This document shows positions 34,255-43,361 of a stretch of DNA of 64,000 nt, piece by piece. A program made the translations under genes and the position numbers. Below the pieces are notes generated by a model. It saw only the letters and a list, made by a program, of their open reading frames with translations, had not been told where the DNA came from and made no database searches. This DNA comes from an uncultured Poribacteria bacterium (lineage in GTDB: Bacteria; Poribacteria; WGA-4E; WGA-3G). The stretch spans positions 4,418,835-4,482,834 of the forward strand of contig OX638352.1 of assembly GCA_951813545.1 (NCBI GenBank), in the 5' to 3' direction. The stretch's first letter is position 1; each line of letters opens with the position of its first letter.

Positions 34255-34439
34255 ATCTCGGATTTTTGCTGATGATGTAAGCACGTTTTCCAAGCGAGTT
34301 TTATTGTAGGGGCAGTTTTCCGTAATGCCTGCCCGCTCATCTTATAGTTAATCCAATTGGCGAGACAAGGTGACCTCACCTTATACAACTAACGCGTTTG
34401 TCCATGTGCCCATTATAGTAAAGCCCGAAAAGTTGTTTA
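34255..34439. repeat. Intergenic stretch with decayed dispersed repeats
   Basis: Between the kinase stop and the truncated gene lie TGTAGGGGCAG...GCCTGCCCGC (34305-34340), a decayed relative of the palindromes in the SprA-like gene; AAGGTGA-CC-TCACCTT (34366-34381); and a single TATAGTAAAGCCC (34414-34426), the terminal motif of the element at 3990-4192. Confidence 0.5.
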
Positions 34440-34633
34440 CTACTCAGTCAACATTGCGGCGATGTCTGAAGGCAATTCAATACCTATTTCATTCTCAAAA
34501 CTTTTAACACTGTCATAATCGTTACGGAATGAAGCAGCGATATCAAACCTATTGTCCTTAGCAAAACTTAGATCCTTCCTTGCTTCCTCCCATTTTTGCA
34601 AATGTAAAAAAGTTTCTGTAGTGCATACGCTTA
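34440..34633 (-). pseudogene. 3' fragment of a gene cut by the IS3-family element
   Basis: An open frame runs from the end of the insertion sequence for about 64 codons to a TAG at 34440. It encodes TTETFLHLQKWEEARKDLSF, then AKDNRFDIAASFRNDYDSVK, then SFENEIGIELPSDIAAMLTE. The composition is that of a real soluble alpha-helical C-terminus, but there is no start and the 5' part is missing. The family is not recognised. It was probably truncated by insertion or a deletion next to the element. Confidence 0.5.
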
Positions 34634-34655
34634 TTTAGACCACAATTACGCAAAG

Positions 34656-35525
34656 TTAAGATAAGGTTTTTCGTTGAAATTCGATAGGCGTCAAATACCC
34701 TAACGCCGCATGTGGGCGTTTCTGATGATACACCTGTGTGATAAAATGACCAATGCCATCTCTTGCTTCATGAATGTCCTGATAGTCGTTGAGGTGAACT
34801 TCTTCCTCCTTGAGGGTTCGGATGAGTCTTTCAGCAGATCCGTTCTCCCAAGGACACCCTCTCCGAGCTATCGAAATCTCAATATCGTGCGTTTTGAGCA
34901 CCGAGAGATACGCATTTGAAAGATATTGTACACCTTGATCGGAATGGTGGATCTCTGGCACCCTTCGGCATAAGGCTTCCTCCAAGGGTTTCAAAGTCAA
35001 AGATTGCGTCAAATGTTGACTCAGATGTCATCCTCTTATCATGCGAGTGAAGACATCCATGAGCAGAGCGACATAGACGAAGCGTTCCTTGAGACGGACG
35101 TAGGTAATATCGCCAACCCAGACCTGATCTTGTCGAGAGACCTCAAGGTTCTGAACTCTATTGCCCCAGGGCTGTGGACCTTCAAAGGAGCTTGTCGTTT
35201 GACAGGAAACCCGTTTGACGGAAACCGAAAGATTTTCTTCTTTCATCAATCGGGCAATGCGTCTATGCCCAACGCTGTATCCCTGACGCACCAGCACCTC
35301 GGTGATACGCCGATACCCGTATGTCGGATACGCCGCTGCTAACTGCTCTATTTTATCGCGTAGGACTTCTTCACGCGGGTCAATTTTCGGTTGATAATAG
35401 AGGGTGCTCTTGTTGAAACCCAGCACCTCACAAATCTGTCGCACCGAATACTCCTTACGCAACGTCTCAATGAGGCATCGCTGTTCAGATGGATTCAATC
35501 CAACAAAGTCGATGCTTTTTTTTCA
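34656..35525 (-). pseudogene. IS3-family transposase orfB with a TGA nonsense codon
   Basis: In the -1 frame after the A8 run the protein reads KKSIDFVGLNPSEQRCLIET, continues through the HTH_21-like region (YPTYGYRRITEVLVRQGYSV) and enters the rve integrase core (VWVGDITYVRLKERFVYVAL, first Asp). At 35028-35030 a TGA stands where the family has Trp (IRG-stop-HLSQHLTQSL). The same frame then continues with HHSDQGVQYLS (second Asp) and CPWENGSAERLIRTLKEEEV (Glu) to the normal end. It is a single nonsense change, not a frameshift. Read without the stop, all DDE residues are present. Confidence 0.88.
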
Positions 35526-35779
35526 ATCTCCAACGCCAATGTCAACCGGCCAACGAGTTGCTCAAGTTGAACGATCCGCTCCGCTGACTCGCTTGACTGC
35601 TTATCTGTAGATTCAAAGAAGGTTTCGACATTTTCAAGAAGTTGGCGTTTCCACGTTGAGACTTGGTTTTCGCTGAGGTTATAGCGTCGACACAACTCCG
35701 CTTGTGAACTTTCACCGCTGAGGGCTTCAAGCACAACTTCTGCTTTAAACTTAGGGGTAAATCGTCTTCGTTTGGCCAT
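35495..35779 (-). CDS. IS3-family transposase orfA
   Basis: This 94-aa protein has the HTH_8/InsE-type helix-turn-helix (RRRFTPKFKAEVVLEALSGE, then AELCRRYNLSENQVSTWKRQ) and a C-terminal leucine zipper (IVQLEQLVGRLTLALEIEKK). It ends 4 bases past the start of the free orfB frame; the A8 run just before the end is where orfAB fusion would occur. Confidence 0.92.
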   Translation of the reverse strand: MAKRRRFTPKFKAEVVLEALSGESSQAELCRRYNLSENQVSTWKRQLLENVETFFESTDKQSSESAERIVQLEQLVGRLTLALEIEKKASTLLD

Positions 35780-35859
35780 CGGATACTCCTTTCAATGAGA
35801 TTGTTATTGTAGCACAATCTTCCTTTAGGGAGTGGTCTAAAAAACCGTAGGCAGTACAA

Positions 35860-36196
35860 TTGTCTCCTTTTCTTTCGTGTAACACTACCATTAAGATGTT
35901 AAACGTGAGTCCGATTTAAAAGAAATCGGATAGGGATTCCGTTTATCATCATTAAAGACACAATTTTTAGGCGGAAATCGTGCATAATTTGAAAAAAAAT
36001 GAAAAAATCTGAATTTTTATCTATAAAGTTGGTAAAATTACTTGAAATCATGGAAAGGTTTCGTGAGTAAAAATGATTTTTTCTTATCTGAACTCGCATT
36101 ATAAATGCATCATGGATTGACAGAATTCTTCTATGAAAAATGAGAAGACTGTGTTATAGTATGCAGTACTAGTAGGGTAATCTGTAGAAACCTGCT
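35860..36196. other. Intergenic region upstream of the DUF6785 gene
   Basis: No gene is seen. It holds a perfect 8-bp hairpin (TCCGATTT-AAAAG-AAATCGGA, 35910-35930) and, at 35952-36020, an AT-rich element (TTAAAGACACAATTTTTAGG, GTGCATAATTTGAAAA) similar to the one at 32692-32748. TTGACA at 36117-36122 has no properly spaced -10 box that I can support. Confidence 0.5.
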
Positions 36197-38128
36197 TTGA
36201 AAGGCAAGAAATTGATTCAGGAACGAACACGAGATAGTCTCACATGGCGTGCTGTGCTAATCGGTTTGGCGTGCGCCACGATTGAGTGTCTCCTCGCACC
36301 TTATAACGATTATGTCATCCGCAATATCTTCCTTGCAGGCGGTCACTTCCCTGTCGCTCCCTTCTTTGTCCTAACAATCTTTGTATTGGGCATCAACGTT
36401 TTCCTGAAGCATTTCCATCCAACTTCGGCGTTCTCGCCTGGGGAGCTCGTCACGATTTGGTGTATCATGCTTGCGCCCGCAGGCATCCCATCTTCAGGGA
36501 TGATGCGCTATGCGCTCAGTCCAATGGTGGCGTATCAGTATCTCGCGACACCGGAAAACGACTGGGAATCGTTGTTTCATCACTATATTCCACACTGGCG
36601 GGTGGTGCAAGATCACACCGCTGCAAGTTCCTTCTTTGAAGGATTATTCGCAGGCGAATCCGTGCCGTGGGGTGCATGGATAGTTCCTATCTTGACATGG
36701 AGTGCCTATGTCCTCGTTGTCTACTTTGTGATGATCTGTCTGTCTGTCCTACTTCGCAAGCAGTGGGTGGAGTACGAACGCTGCGCTTTTCCACTCGTCA
36801 AGTTACCTGTGGAGATGGCAGCACAAGGCAGAGGTAGCCTCGGTCCCCTTTTTAAGAGCAGCGCGCTCTGGTTTGGTTTTGCCTTTCCAGTCTTCCTGCA
36901 TACGATGAACGGCTTGCATACGTTTTTTCCTAACGCTCCACATATCCCACGCGATTTTTGGCTCAACCAGTACCTCGTCGAACGCCCTTGGAGTGCCTTA
37001 CGTCCATTTCAGATTGTTATTTTCTGGTCAATGGTTGGGTTTAGTTACCTTTTGACCTTAGAGGTGTCGTTTAGTATCTGGTTTTTCTTCATTTTCTACA
37101 AACTGCAATGCCTCTTAGGTGTGATACTCGGTTTTCAACTCACTTCGGGACCTGGCGTACAATGGACGGGTAAGTCATTTAGTGCGGCGCAAGAGGCGGG
37201 AGCATGTCTGGCATTTGTTGCTATCGCACTCTGGAAAATGAGGCATCACATAAAAAACATGTTGCAGTTCAGACCTTCCGATGAAGCTTTGCCGCATGGC
37301 GTTACAATCTTCGGTCTCCTCGGTGGCATCAGTGTACTCGTGTTTTTCAATCACATGATGGGTATGTCCCTCATATTTGCGCTCGGTTTCGTGCTATTTC
37401 TACTCGCAATGTACGTCGTGCTGACGTGGCAAGTGATTAACGGCGGTATCCCGTTCATCAACCCGTCGTTTTCACCCCAGAGTTTTTTCCTGACAACACT
37501 CGGCACATCAAAAATCCACCCTTCCACCCTGACTTCAATAATGATGCATCCGGTGTGCCTCACACTTGATCTCCGAGAATTCATGATGCCAAACATTATG
37601 AACGGGTTGAAAGCAGCGGACGAGGCGCGCGTCAAACGGCGACAACTCCTTGTCGCGATGGCAGCTGCGATGGTTATTGGGCTTGCTGTTTCTTACTACT
37701 CTGCAATCAAAATTAGTTACGCACACGGTGCGCCTTATACCGGCGGCAGTTGGTTTATGCGACAACTCGAAGGACTTCTGACAAGTCCGAAGACAAACAC
37801 AAATTGGACAAACACCGGGTTCATGATATTCGGAAGCGGTTTCACGGTCTTTCTGATGTGGATGCGTCAAACCTTTGTGTGGTGGCCCCTGCATCCGCTC
37901 GGTTATACAATGCTGAGTTCGTGGGCGACATTTAAACTCTGGTTTTCTATATTCTTGGGTTGGGGTTTGAAATTTAGCATTGTGAAATACGGTGGACTGC
38001 GGGCGTATCGGAGCGCGAGACCCATATTCCTTGGACTCGTTATCGGAGAGATGACGTGCGCTGGGCTTTGGGCGATTATCGGAATGATTACGGGGATTAG
38101 TACAGGGTATCGGATTTTACCAGATTAG
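36197..38128 (+). CDS. DUF6785/DUF6784-type polytopic membrane protein
   Basis: This 643-aa protein has about a dozen hydrophobic helices, for example RAVLIGLACATIECLLAP near residue 18, FFVLTIFVLGINVFL near 55 and MHPVCLTLDLREFMMPNIMN before the last third. The PAGIPSSGMMRYALSPMVAY segment after helix 3 and FINPSFSPQSFFLTTLG are typical of the large DUF6785 membrane proteins, distant relatives of oligopeptide transporters. Substrate unknown. The frame opens with TTG at 36197; TTG at 36212, with AAGG 7 bases upstream, is a credible alternative. Confidence 0.8.
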   Translation: MKGKKLIQERTRDSLTWRAVLIGLACATIECLLAPYNDYVIRNIFLAGGHFPVAPFFVLTIFVLGINVFLKHFHPTSAFSPGELVTIWCIMLAPAGIPSSGMMRYALSPMVAYQYLATPENDWESLFHHYIPHWRVVQDHTAASSFFEGLFAGESVPWGAWIVPILTWSAYVLVVYFVMICLSVLLRKQWVEYERCAFPLVKLPVEMAAQGRGSLGPLFKSSALWFGFAFPVFLHTMNGLHTFFPNAPHIPRDFWLNQYLVERPWSALRPFQIVIFWSMVGFSYLLTLEVSFSIWFFFIFYKLQCLLGVILGFQLTSGPGVQWTGKSFSAAQEAGACLAFVAIALWKMRHHIKNMLQFRPSDEALPHGVTIFGLLGGISVLVFFNHMMGMSLIFALGFVLFLLAMYVVLTWQVINGGIPFINPSFSPQSFFLTTLGTSKIHPSTLTSIMMHPVCLTLDLREFMMPNIMNGLKAADEARVKRRQLLVAMAAAMVIGLAVSYYSAIKISYAHGAPYTGGSWFMRQLEGLLTSPKTNTNWTNTGFMIFGSGFTVFLMWMRQTFVWWPLHPLGYTMLSSWATFKLWFSIFLGWGLKFSIVKYGGLRAYRSARPIFLGLVIGEMTCAGLWAIIGMITGISTGYRILPD

Positions 38129-38186
38129 AAATCTAACGGTTACGGGCATTCTTTGTAAACACACGGTCTGTGCCCAGAACATTTCC

Positions 38187-38215
38187 TTGACATTCAGATA
38201 AGTACCGTGTATCAT
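38187..38215 (+). promoter_or_regulatory. Sigma-70-type promoter of the NHL/barrel gene
   Basis: TTGACA (38187-38192), 17 bases, TATCAT (38210-38215). The -35 is preceded by ATTTCC, matching the TTTCC before the -35 of the tRNA promoter at 31594. Confidence 0.72.
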
Positions 38216-38271
38216 ATAAAAACAATCCCTCAATTAAATAAAAAATTAAAATTAGAACATTTTAGGAAATT

Positions 38272-40284
38272 ATGAAAAGATATATCGTTATCCTACCACT
38301 TCTATCCATTTTCTGTTCACTATGCCTTGGGCTGAATTCGGCTTTTTCGGTGGATTTTATCCAATTAGAGCGTGAATTTTCCGGTAAAGGCTCCTCACAA
38401 GGACGGTTTGGCAAGGATATTCATCTCGCCTTTGATAACCAAAACATCTACGTCAGCGATACCCAGAATCGGCTTATCCAGAAGTTGTCGGCGACCGGAG
38501 AATTTCTGTTTCAAATTCCGGAAGCACCAGAATCCGCGGATAATATCTTACGGAAACCGGGACATCTTGCTGTAGGTAGTATGGGGAATATTTATGTTGC
38601 CGATGTGACCGCGCATCATATTGCCGACAGCACGGATCCGAAAGTTTACATGTTCGCGCCATGTATCTACAAATTCAGTAGGACAGGTGAACTGTTAGAC
38701 ACCTACTTTGTTGATCCGGTGGATGTCCATCCGAAAGTCATTTTGCCAGCGAACCTTATCATTGATGAAGAAGGAAAAGCCTCTTTCGCTATTCAGCCGA
38801 AGGGGCATGACAGAGCTCTCCGCGTCGCGCTCAATGCCCAAAATGAACTCTACGTTTTAGACGCAGAACTGGGGCATGTCCATAAGTTCAATGCCGAAGG
38901 AGAAAAGTTGATTACCTTTGGTAGGTATGGCGCAGGTGAGGGTGAATTTGATACGGATGCCGCGGATATCGCTATTGATGCGCGAGGAAACGTCCTTATC
39001 GCAGATACCGGTAACCACCGTATTGTGAGGTTTGATGCAGCAGGGAAGCCACTTGACAGTTTCGGAAGAGAGGGGCGAGGCAACGGTGAGTTCATGAAGC
39101 CGATGGCACTTGCCACATTGCCCACTGGCGAAATCCTCGTTAAAGATGCCAGCCAATTTCGTAGAAAAGTCGGCGGACTGCCAGAGGTTATCGCGCTTTC
39201 GCCTACATTGACACAACTTACGGAGGGTACGCCAGGGCAAGCGGAACTCGCTGATACTATTGTGAATGCAACACAACCGAGATACGGTCCGTTTGCACAG
39301 AATGCTGCGGCTGCCGACGCTGCTGCCTTGAATCGACGCGTGCGGTTGCTTGAGGAAGCGGAATACAGCCGCTACTATGCCGATGAAACCGATGAAGAGG
39401 ACAAAGAAGAACTTGCTGAAGAACTCAAACGGAAAGACATTCGCTTAACGCTTTTCCATAATGTTATCTCACGCATTCAGAAGTTTGATCTCAACGGGCG
39501 ATATCTGGGACGGATCGTTTATGAGACCGATCAACTCAGCGAGGAAAAACACGACCAGACTTTCTTGGATTTGGATGCTGCAGGGCACCTCTATCTACGG
39601 GACGCAAGCGATTTTACGATCGCGCAATATTCTGTCAGTGGATTTACCGTGAAGCCTTCGCACATGAATGGGTTTTATAGCGTTCGCGCTGCGAGGTTGA
39701 ACAACAACTATCTGGAAGATTATGAAGACATCGATTTTTCAACCGATGTCCAAGATGAACTCAGCCAATTAGAACTGAAGAATCTATTCGGATGGACCTA
39801 TAGCCTTTCTGAGCGGTGGCACTTGACGTTCCTTGACGAATTTACGTATAACGAGCAGGATGAACGTTATGTTACGCCTGCTAAGGTAGAGGATAGCTAC
39901 GATTTTGAGACACAGGCGTTAGAGAATGCGTTCGCCGCGAATCTGAAGTTTATCACCAATCCGAACCCGTATCGGTATAAGGAACTCAATTTATCTGTTG
40001 GGCGTGTCGATGGCACGTCTGATTTGATGCAGGACGCGCTCTTTCCCGATCTCAACAAACAGCGCAGAGTGGACACCGGTGATGCGAACTCTACGGTTGT
40101 TGAACTCAATTGGGATATCTGGTCAAGGGCAAATCTGTGGCTTCGTTATGCGGATCTCAATCCTGCTGAAACGAGTCGCAATTTTATCCGTCGGTTTTAC
40201 GATGTCTCCGGTGACCTCTATGAGGTGTTTGGGAGCCGCAATGAGGCGCGCCAGTTCCTTGGCGAGTTGACCATAAAGTTTTAA
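38272..40284 (+). CDS. Exported NHL-propeller protein with barrel-like C-terminus
   Basis: A signal peptide (MKRYIVILPLLSIFCSLCLG) leads into NHL blades at about 35-300 and again at 385-450: NIYVSDTQNRLIQKL, AVGSMGNIYVADVTA, NVLIADTGNHRIVRFDAAGK, LYLRDASDFTIAQY. Residues 480-670 change character to alternating strands (WHLTFLDEFTYNEQD, YKELNLSVGRVDG, STVVELNWDIWSRANLWLRY) and end with GELTIKF, a terminal aromatic as in outer-membrane barrels. I infer an envelope protein whose propeller sits on a membrane-bound C-terminal domain. A 40-residue acidic helix (ETDEEDKEELAEELKRKDI) separates the propeller parts. Confidence 0.75.
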   Translation: MKRYIVILPLLSIFCSLCLGLNSAFSVDFIQLEREFSGKGSSQGRFGKDIHLAFDNQNIYVSDTQNRLIQKLSATGEFLFQIPEAPESADNILRKPGHLAVGSMGNIYVADVTAHHIADSTDPKVYMFAPCIYKFSRTGELLDTYFVDPVDVHPKVILPANLIIDEEGKASFAIQPKGHDRALRVALNAQNELYVLDAELGHVHKFNAEGEKLITFGRYGAGEGEFDTDAADIAIDARGNVLIADTGNHRIVRFDAAGKPLDSFGREGRGNGEFMKPMALATLPTGEILVKDASQFRRKVGGLPEVIALSPTLTQLTEGTPGQAELADTIVNATQPRYGPFAQNAAAADAAALNRRVRLLEEAEYSRYYADETDEEDKEELAEELKRKDIRLTLFHNVISRIQKFDLNGRYLGRIVYETDQLSEEKHDQTFLDLDAAGHLYLRDASDFTIAQYSVSGFTVKPSHMNGFYSVRAARLNNNYLEDYEDIDFSTDVQDELSQLELKNLFGWTYSLSERWHLTFLDEFTYNEQDERYVTPAKVEDSYDFETQALENAFAANLKFITNPNPYRYKELNLSVGRVDGTSDLMQDALFPDLNKQRRVDTGDANSTVVELNWDIWSRANLWLRYADLNPAETSRNFIRRFYDVSGDLYEVFGSRNEARQFLGELTIKF

Positions 40285-40292
40285 AAGTAGTA

Positions 40293-40309
40293 GGCACAGT
40301 CCTTGTGCC
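40293..40309. repeat. GGCACA/TGTGCC short palindrome
   Basis: GGCACA-GTCCT-TGTGCC lies 9 bases after the stop of the NHL/barrel gene. It could act as a weak hairpin at the transcript end but has no T-tract. Confidence 0.45.
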
Positions 40310-40337
40310 GTTGCCAAAGTGAGGTCTATCTATAAAA

Positions 40338-41300
40338 ATGGAGTTTCGCGCCCTTTATCCCGAAGAGTTGGAGGCGTGGCTGGACCATGTTACGACTGTC
40401 TTTACAGGGGGTCGCCAATATTTTTCTAATCATTGGCATAACGATCCGTGGAGAGATTCTGAAGGTATTCGCGTTGCGGTTGACGATGGTACTATTGTTA
40501 GCACAGTGCGCGTCTTTATTCGGAAGATGTTTTTGCACGGGGAACCGATAACTGTCGGTGGCATCGGTGAAGTTAGTACGCGCCCAGAATACCGTCGGCG
40601 TGGACTTGCTACACAACTTCTTAAGGATTCGATCCAGTTCATGGAGTCACACGATATTGCCGTCTCTTCCCTCCACGGAAGCCAACGTATCTATTCAATT
40701 GAAGGCTGGGAGAGGGTGCCACGCTACTACGCGAGACAACCGTTCGCTGCTCGAAAACGGGTGGAATGGGAAATCCGTCCCATCAATTTTGATGATGAAA
40801 CCGAAATGAAGCGGATCGCTGCACTCTACGACAGATATGCCCGTAAATTCAACGGTACCTTCGTCAGAGATGACATGGCGTATTGGACAGCGTGGGTGCG
40901 GACTGAATCTCCAAACGCTTGGGTCGCTGAGCGTGACGGCAACATTGAAGGTTATGTTTCCGTCACCCGACGTGAAGATGAACTCACTGTTAAAGAGTTT
41001 GTTGCGTCAGAAACAGCCTTCGCGCAGAAGAGAGGTGTGCAACTTTTTGAAAGCATGCTCTCTAATGTTATAGCGCAGATGGATTCGGAATCGCTTGAGG
41101 TCATCTATCCGGCACCTATCGCAGATGGTTTCAATGCTCCGAAGATTGATGAACATGGCAGTACCATGTATCACATCATCCAACCCACTGCCCTTTCCAA
41201 TTCTTATGATTCAATCCCGAGTCTGTTACACAATCAACCACAATCTTTGGCACAAGGCATCAGATCGCATCATATTTTTTGGTATACTGATGGGTATTAG
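40338..41300 (+). CDS. GNAT acetyltransferase with Eis-like layout
   Basis: The N-terminal GNAT domain has the acetyl-CoA loop RPEYRRRGLATQLL at 82-95 (R-R-R-G-L-A), preceded by VGGIGEVSTR. The remainder (SLHGSQRIYSIEGWERVPRY, then a second GNAT-like half with AWVAERDGNIEGYVSVTRRE) and the length of 320 aa suggest the tandem-GNAT arrangement of Eis-type N-acetyltransferases, but without the full SCP2 C-terminus. The acceptor cannot be told. Confidence 0.82.
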   Translation: MEFRALYPEELEAWLDHVTTVFTGGRQYFSNHWHNDPWRDSEGIRVAVDDGTIVSTVRVFIRKMFLHGEPITVGGIGEVSTRPEYRRRGLATQLLKDSIQFMESHDIAVSSLHGSQRIYSIEGWERVPRYYARQPFAARKRVEWEIRPINFDDETEMKRIAALYDRYARKFNGTFVRDDMAYWTAWVRTESPNAWVAERDGNIEGYVSVTRREDELTVKEFVASETAFAQKRGVQLFESMLSNVIAQMDSESLEVIYPAPIADGFNAPKIDEHGSTMYHIIQPTALSNSYDSIPSLLHNQPQSLAQGIRSHHIFWYTDGY

Positions 41301-41437
41301 GGACATACCTTACACTATTTGGATATTTTCTCGCGTGTTTGCTGTGGATACGCCTTAGAAGATTTGCTCTCCCTAATTGATACGATTTCCCCACAACGTT
41401 TTTATCTCAAAATGAAACTCAATCCAGAAAGGACTAC

Positions 41438-42475
41438 ATGATGAAACATAACAAGCAATTGTTACTGCCTTTCATAGGTTTGATACTTCTCCTTTTTTGT
41501 GGAATAGCTGCGGCAAATGCCCAAAGTCCCCAGCAAATTGCCAAAAAAGCATTGGATTCCACAGTTCTTTTGGTTATGGAAGATACTAACGGACAGCCGC
41601 TTTCACTCGGTAGTGGATTCTTTGTCCGCAATGGTCAGGTTGCAACAAACCTTCATGTTGTTAAAGGTGCCTCGCGAGGTTACGCGAAACTGGTAAGCCA
41701 GAAAACAAAGTATGACATTGAGGGCATTACAGCGGTTGATGCGGGACGTGATCTGGTCATCCTAAAAATTTCAATACCTGGAGCACAAGTAATTTCGCTT
41801 GGCGATAGTGATACGGTTCAAGTTGGCGCGCCTGTTTACGCCGTGGGCAATCCACGGGGATTGGAAGGTACATTCTCACAAGGCATTATCAGTAGTATCC
41901 GAAACGTTGGAACTGATAAACTTCTCCAACTTACTGCTCCTATTTCTCCGGGGAGCAGTGGGGGCCCCGTGCTAAACGATAAGGGTCAGATCGTCGGTGT
42001 TTCTGTGGCAACTTTCCGTGGAGGACAAAATCTCAATTTCGCTATTCCTTCAAATTATCTTAAGAAATTGATCAAACAAATAGTCACTGCGAAACCGTTG
42101 TCAAGAGCTAAACCTTACGAATTAAAACATTCCATATTAGCAGACTTGGGAAGTAGAAGCTCGGAAGGTGTGATCGGCAGTAGGTTAACATGGGATCATG
42201 CCTATTCTCAAAGCGGTTACTACTCGTTTTCACTTCGTAACCAACTGCGCGAAAATGTAAGGAATGTCTATTGTTTCGTGATTTTTTATCATGCTCAAGG
42301 CGACCCAATTGAAGTAGATGTCATACATTTTCGAGATACCATACCTGCTGGTTTGGCAAAGCGAGTAAATAGTAACGTTCATAAGAGCATCCAAGAATTG
42401 ACAACACATGATAGAGCAAAGACTCCTCACACTAAGATTGAGCTTAGAATACTTGATTTCGAGATAATAGAGTAA
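41438..42475 (+). CDS. Secreted trypsin-like serine protease (S1C type, no PDZ)
   Basis: A signal peptide ends near ANAQS (residue 29). The protease domain (40-215) has the triad H73 (NLHVVKGA), D105 (DAGRDLVIL) and S174 (SPGSSGGPV), with the GNPRGLEGTFSQGIIS segment seen in DegP/HtrA enzymes. No PDZ domain follows. Instead residues about 240-345 form a separate strand-rich domain (SYYSFSLRNQLRENVRNVYC, FYHAQGDPIEVDVIHFRDTI), perhaps an immunoglobulin-like binding module. AAAGGA precedes the ATG. The next gene starts 12 bases after the stop, so the two are probably one operon. Confidence 0.9.
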   Translation: MMKHNKQLLLPFIGLILLLFCGIAAANAQSPQQIAKKALDSTVLLVMEDTNGQPLSLGSGFFVRNGQVATNLHVVKGASRGYAKLVSQKTKYDIEGITAVDAGRDLVILKISIPGAQVISLGDSDTVQVGAPVYAVGNPRGLEGTFSQGIISSIRNVGTDKLLQLTAPISPGSSGGPVLNDKGQIVGVSVATFRGGQNLNFAIPSNYLKKLIKQIVTAKPLSRAKPYELKHSILADLGSRSSEGVIGSRLTWDHAYSQSGYYSFSLRNQLRENVRNVYCFVIFYHAQGDPIEVDVIHFRDTIPAGLAKRVNSNVHKSIQELTTHDRAKTPHTKIELRILDFEIIE

Positions 42476-42487
42476 TGGTGTTTGACA

Positions 42488-43345
42488 ATGGTTTTCTATA
42501 AGTACGTTTCAGCAAAACGAATTTCTATTTTCCAAAATCGCTTGATTCGATTTACGCAACCTCTCGCGCTAAACGATCCTTTTGAAGCGAAACCACATTT
42601 CTATAAGCTCGGATCAAAAGAGGAATTCGCGAAACACTATGCCGAGGCAATTAGAAGGTTTATGTACCGTGCTTGGGTTGACTACTGTAGAGCGTTAGGA
42701 AACGATCCGGGAAGGTTTGCATTAGCAAAAAAAGTTGAGAACGACCCCGACTACGCTGAATGGCTATATAAAAATCTCCATAAGCAAACCCCACAGGATC
42801 TTCTGCCTAACTTACGGGAAAGATTTTACAAACTACATAATACAGCTGGCATTCTGTCGCTTTCTGAAACACCAGATAATTTGCTCATGTGGGCACACTA
42901 CGCTGAGGGACACACTGGCTTTGTTCTTGTGTTGGACGGTTGCTATGATTTCTTCAAAGGATCTGTTTCTTTGCCAGGATTTACTAAACCTGAACGTGTT
43001 GAATATAGTTCAGAACGTCCGCGTATAACAGCAGAGGAAACAAGTGAAGAAGCTGCTATGCAAAAGATCTTTTTCGTTAAGGGTTCTGAATGGGAATATG
43101 AAAAAGAGTGGCGGTATCTGAAAAATTCCACGGATGCACACAAGAAAATCGTAGTTACCAATGGTCATGATGTGCATCTTTTTAGGTTACCTCCGAAGTG
43201 TATAAAAAGTGTTATCTTGGGTTGTTATAGTTCTGAAGAATTGAAAAACAAAATCGTTGAACTGTGTCGTGATGATCCTGAGTTTGGACACTTGCGAATC
43301 CAACAAGCGCGTATATCCGAAACGCACTATTCCATAGCGATTTAA
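42488..43345 (+). CDS. DUF2971 domain protein
   Basis: MVFYKYVSAKRISIFQNRLI followed by RFTQPLALNDPFE is the hallmark N-terminus of DUF2971, a domain of unknown function. The family core GILSLSETPDNLLMWAHYAEGHTGFVLVLD and the KGSEWEYEKEWRYL motif (residues about 190-203) are present. No membrane or signal segment, so it is cytoplasmic. The ATG at 42488 is chosen over a TTG two codons earlier. It follows the protease gene by 12 bases, an odd pairing of a secreted and a cytoplasmic product. Confidence 0.85.
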   Translation: MVFYKYVSAKRISIFQNRLIRFTQPLALNDPFEAKPHFYKLGSKEEFAKHYAEAIRRFMYRAWVDYCRALGNDPGRFALAKKVENDPDYAEWLYKNLHKQTPQDLLPNLRERFYKLHNTAGILSLSETPDNLLMWAHYAEGHTGFVLVLDGCYDFFKGSVSLPGFTKPERVEYSSERPRITAEETSEEAAMQKIFFVKGSEWEYEKEWRYLKNSTDAHKKIVVTNGHDVHLFRLPPKCIKSVILGCYSSEELKNKIVELCRDDPEFGHLRIQQARISETHYSIAI

Positions 43346-43361
43346 GCCGCTTCTGTTTTGT

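Larger units (their letters stand above)
34634..35841 (-). mobile_element. IS3-family insertion sequence, transposase inactivated
   Basis: TTTAGACCAC at 34634-34643 and GTGGTCTAAA at 35832-35841 are terminal inverted repeats around orfA and orfB on the minus strand, total about 1.2 kb. The layout is classic IS3: overlapping orfA/orfB with an A8 slippery run (35516-35523) for programmed -1 frameshifting. No clear target duplication is visible at the borders. orfB has an in-frame stop, so this copy cannot move by itself. Confidence 0.85.

Noticed and set aside
35028..35030. TGA read as tryptophan (code variant)
   Set aside because: Clear genes such as the kinase at 20118 end in TGA, and Trp is encoded by TGG elsewhere; a nonsense mutation is simpler.
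36117..36160. Sigma-70 promoter before the DUF6785 gene
   Set aside because: TTGACA is present but the nearest TATAGT is over 30 bases away.
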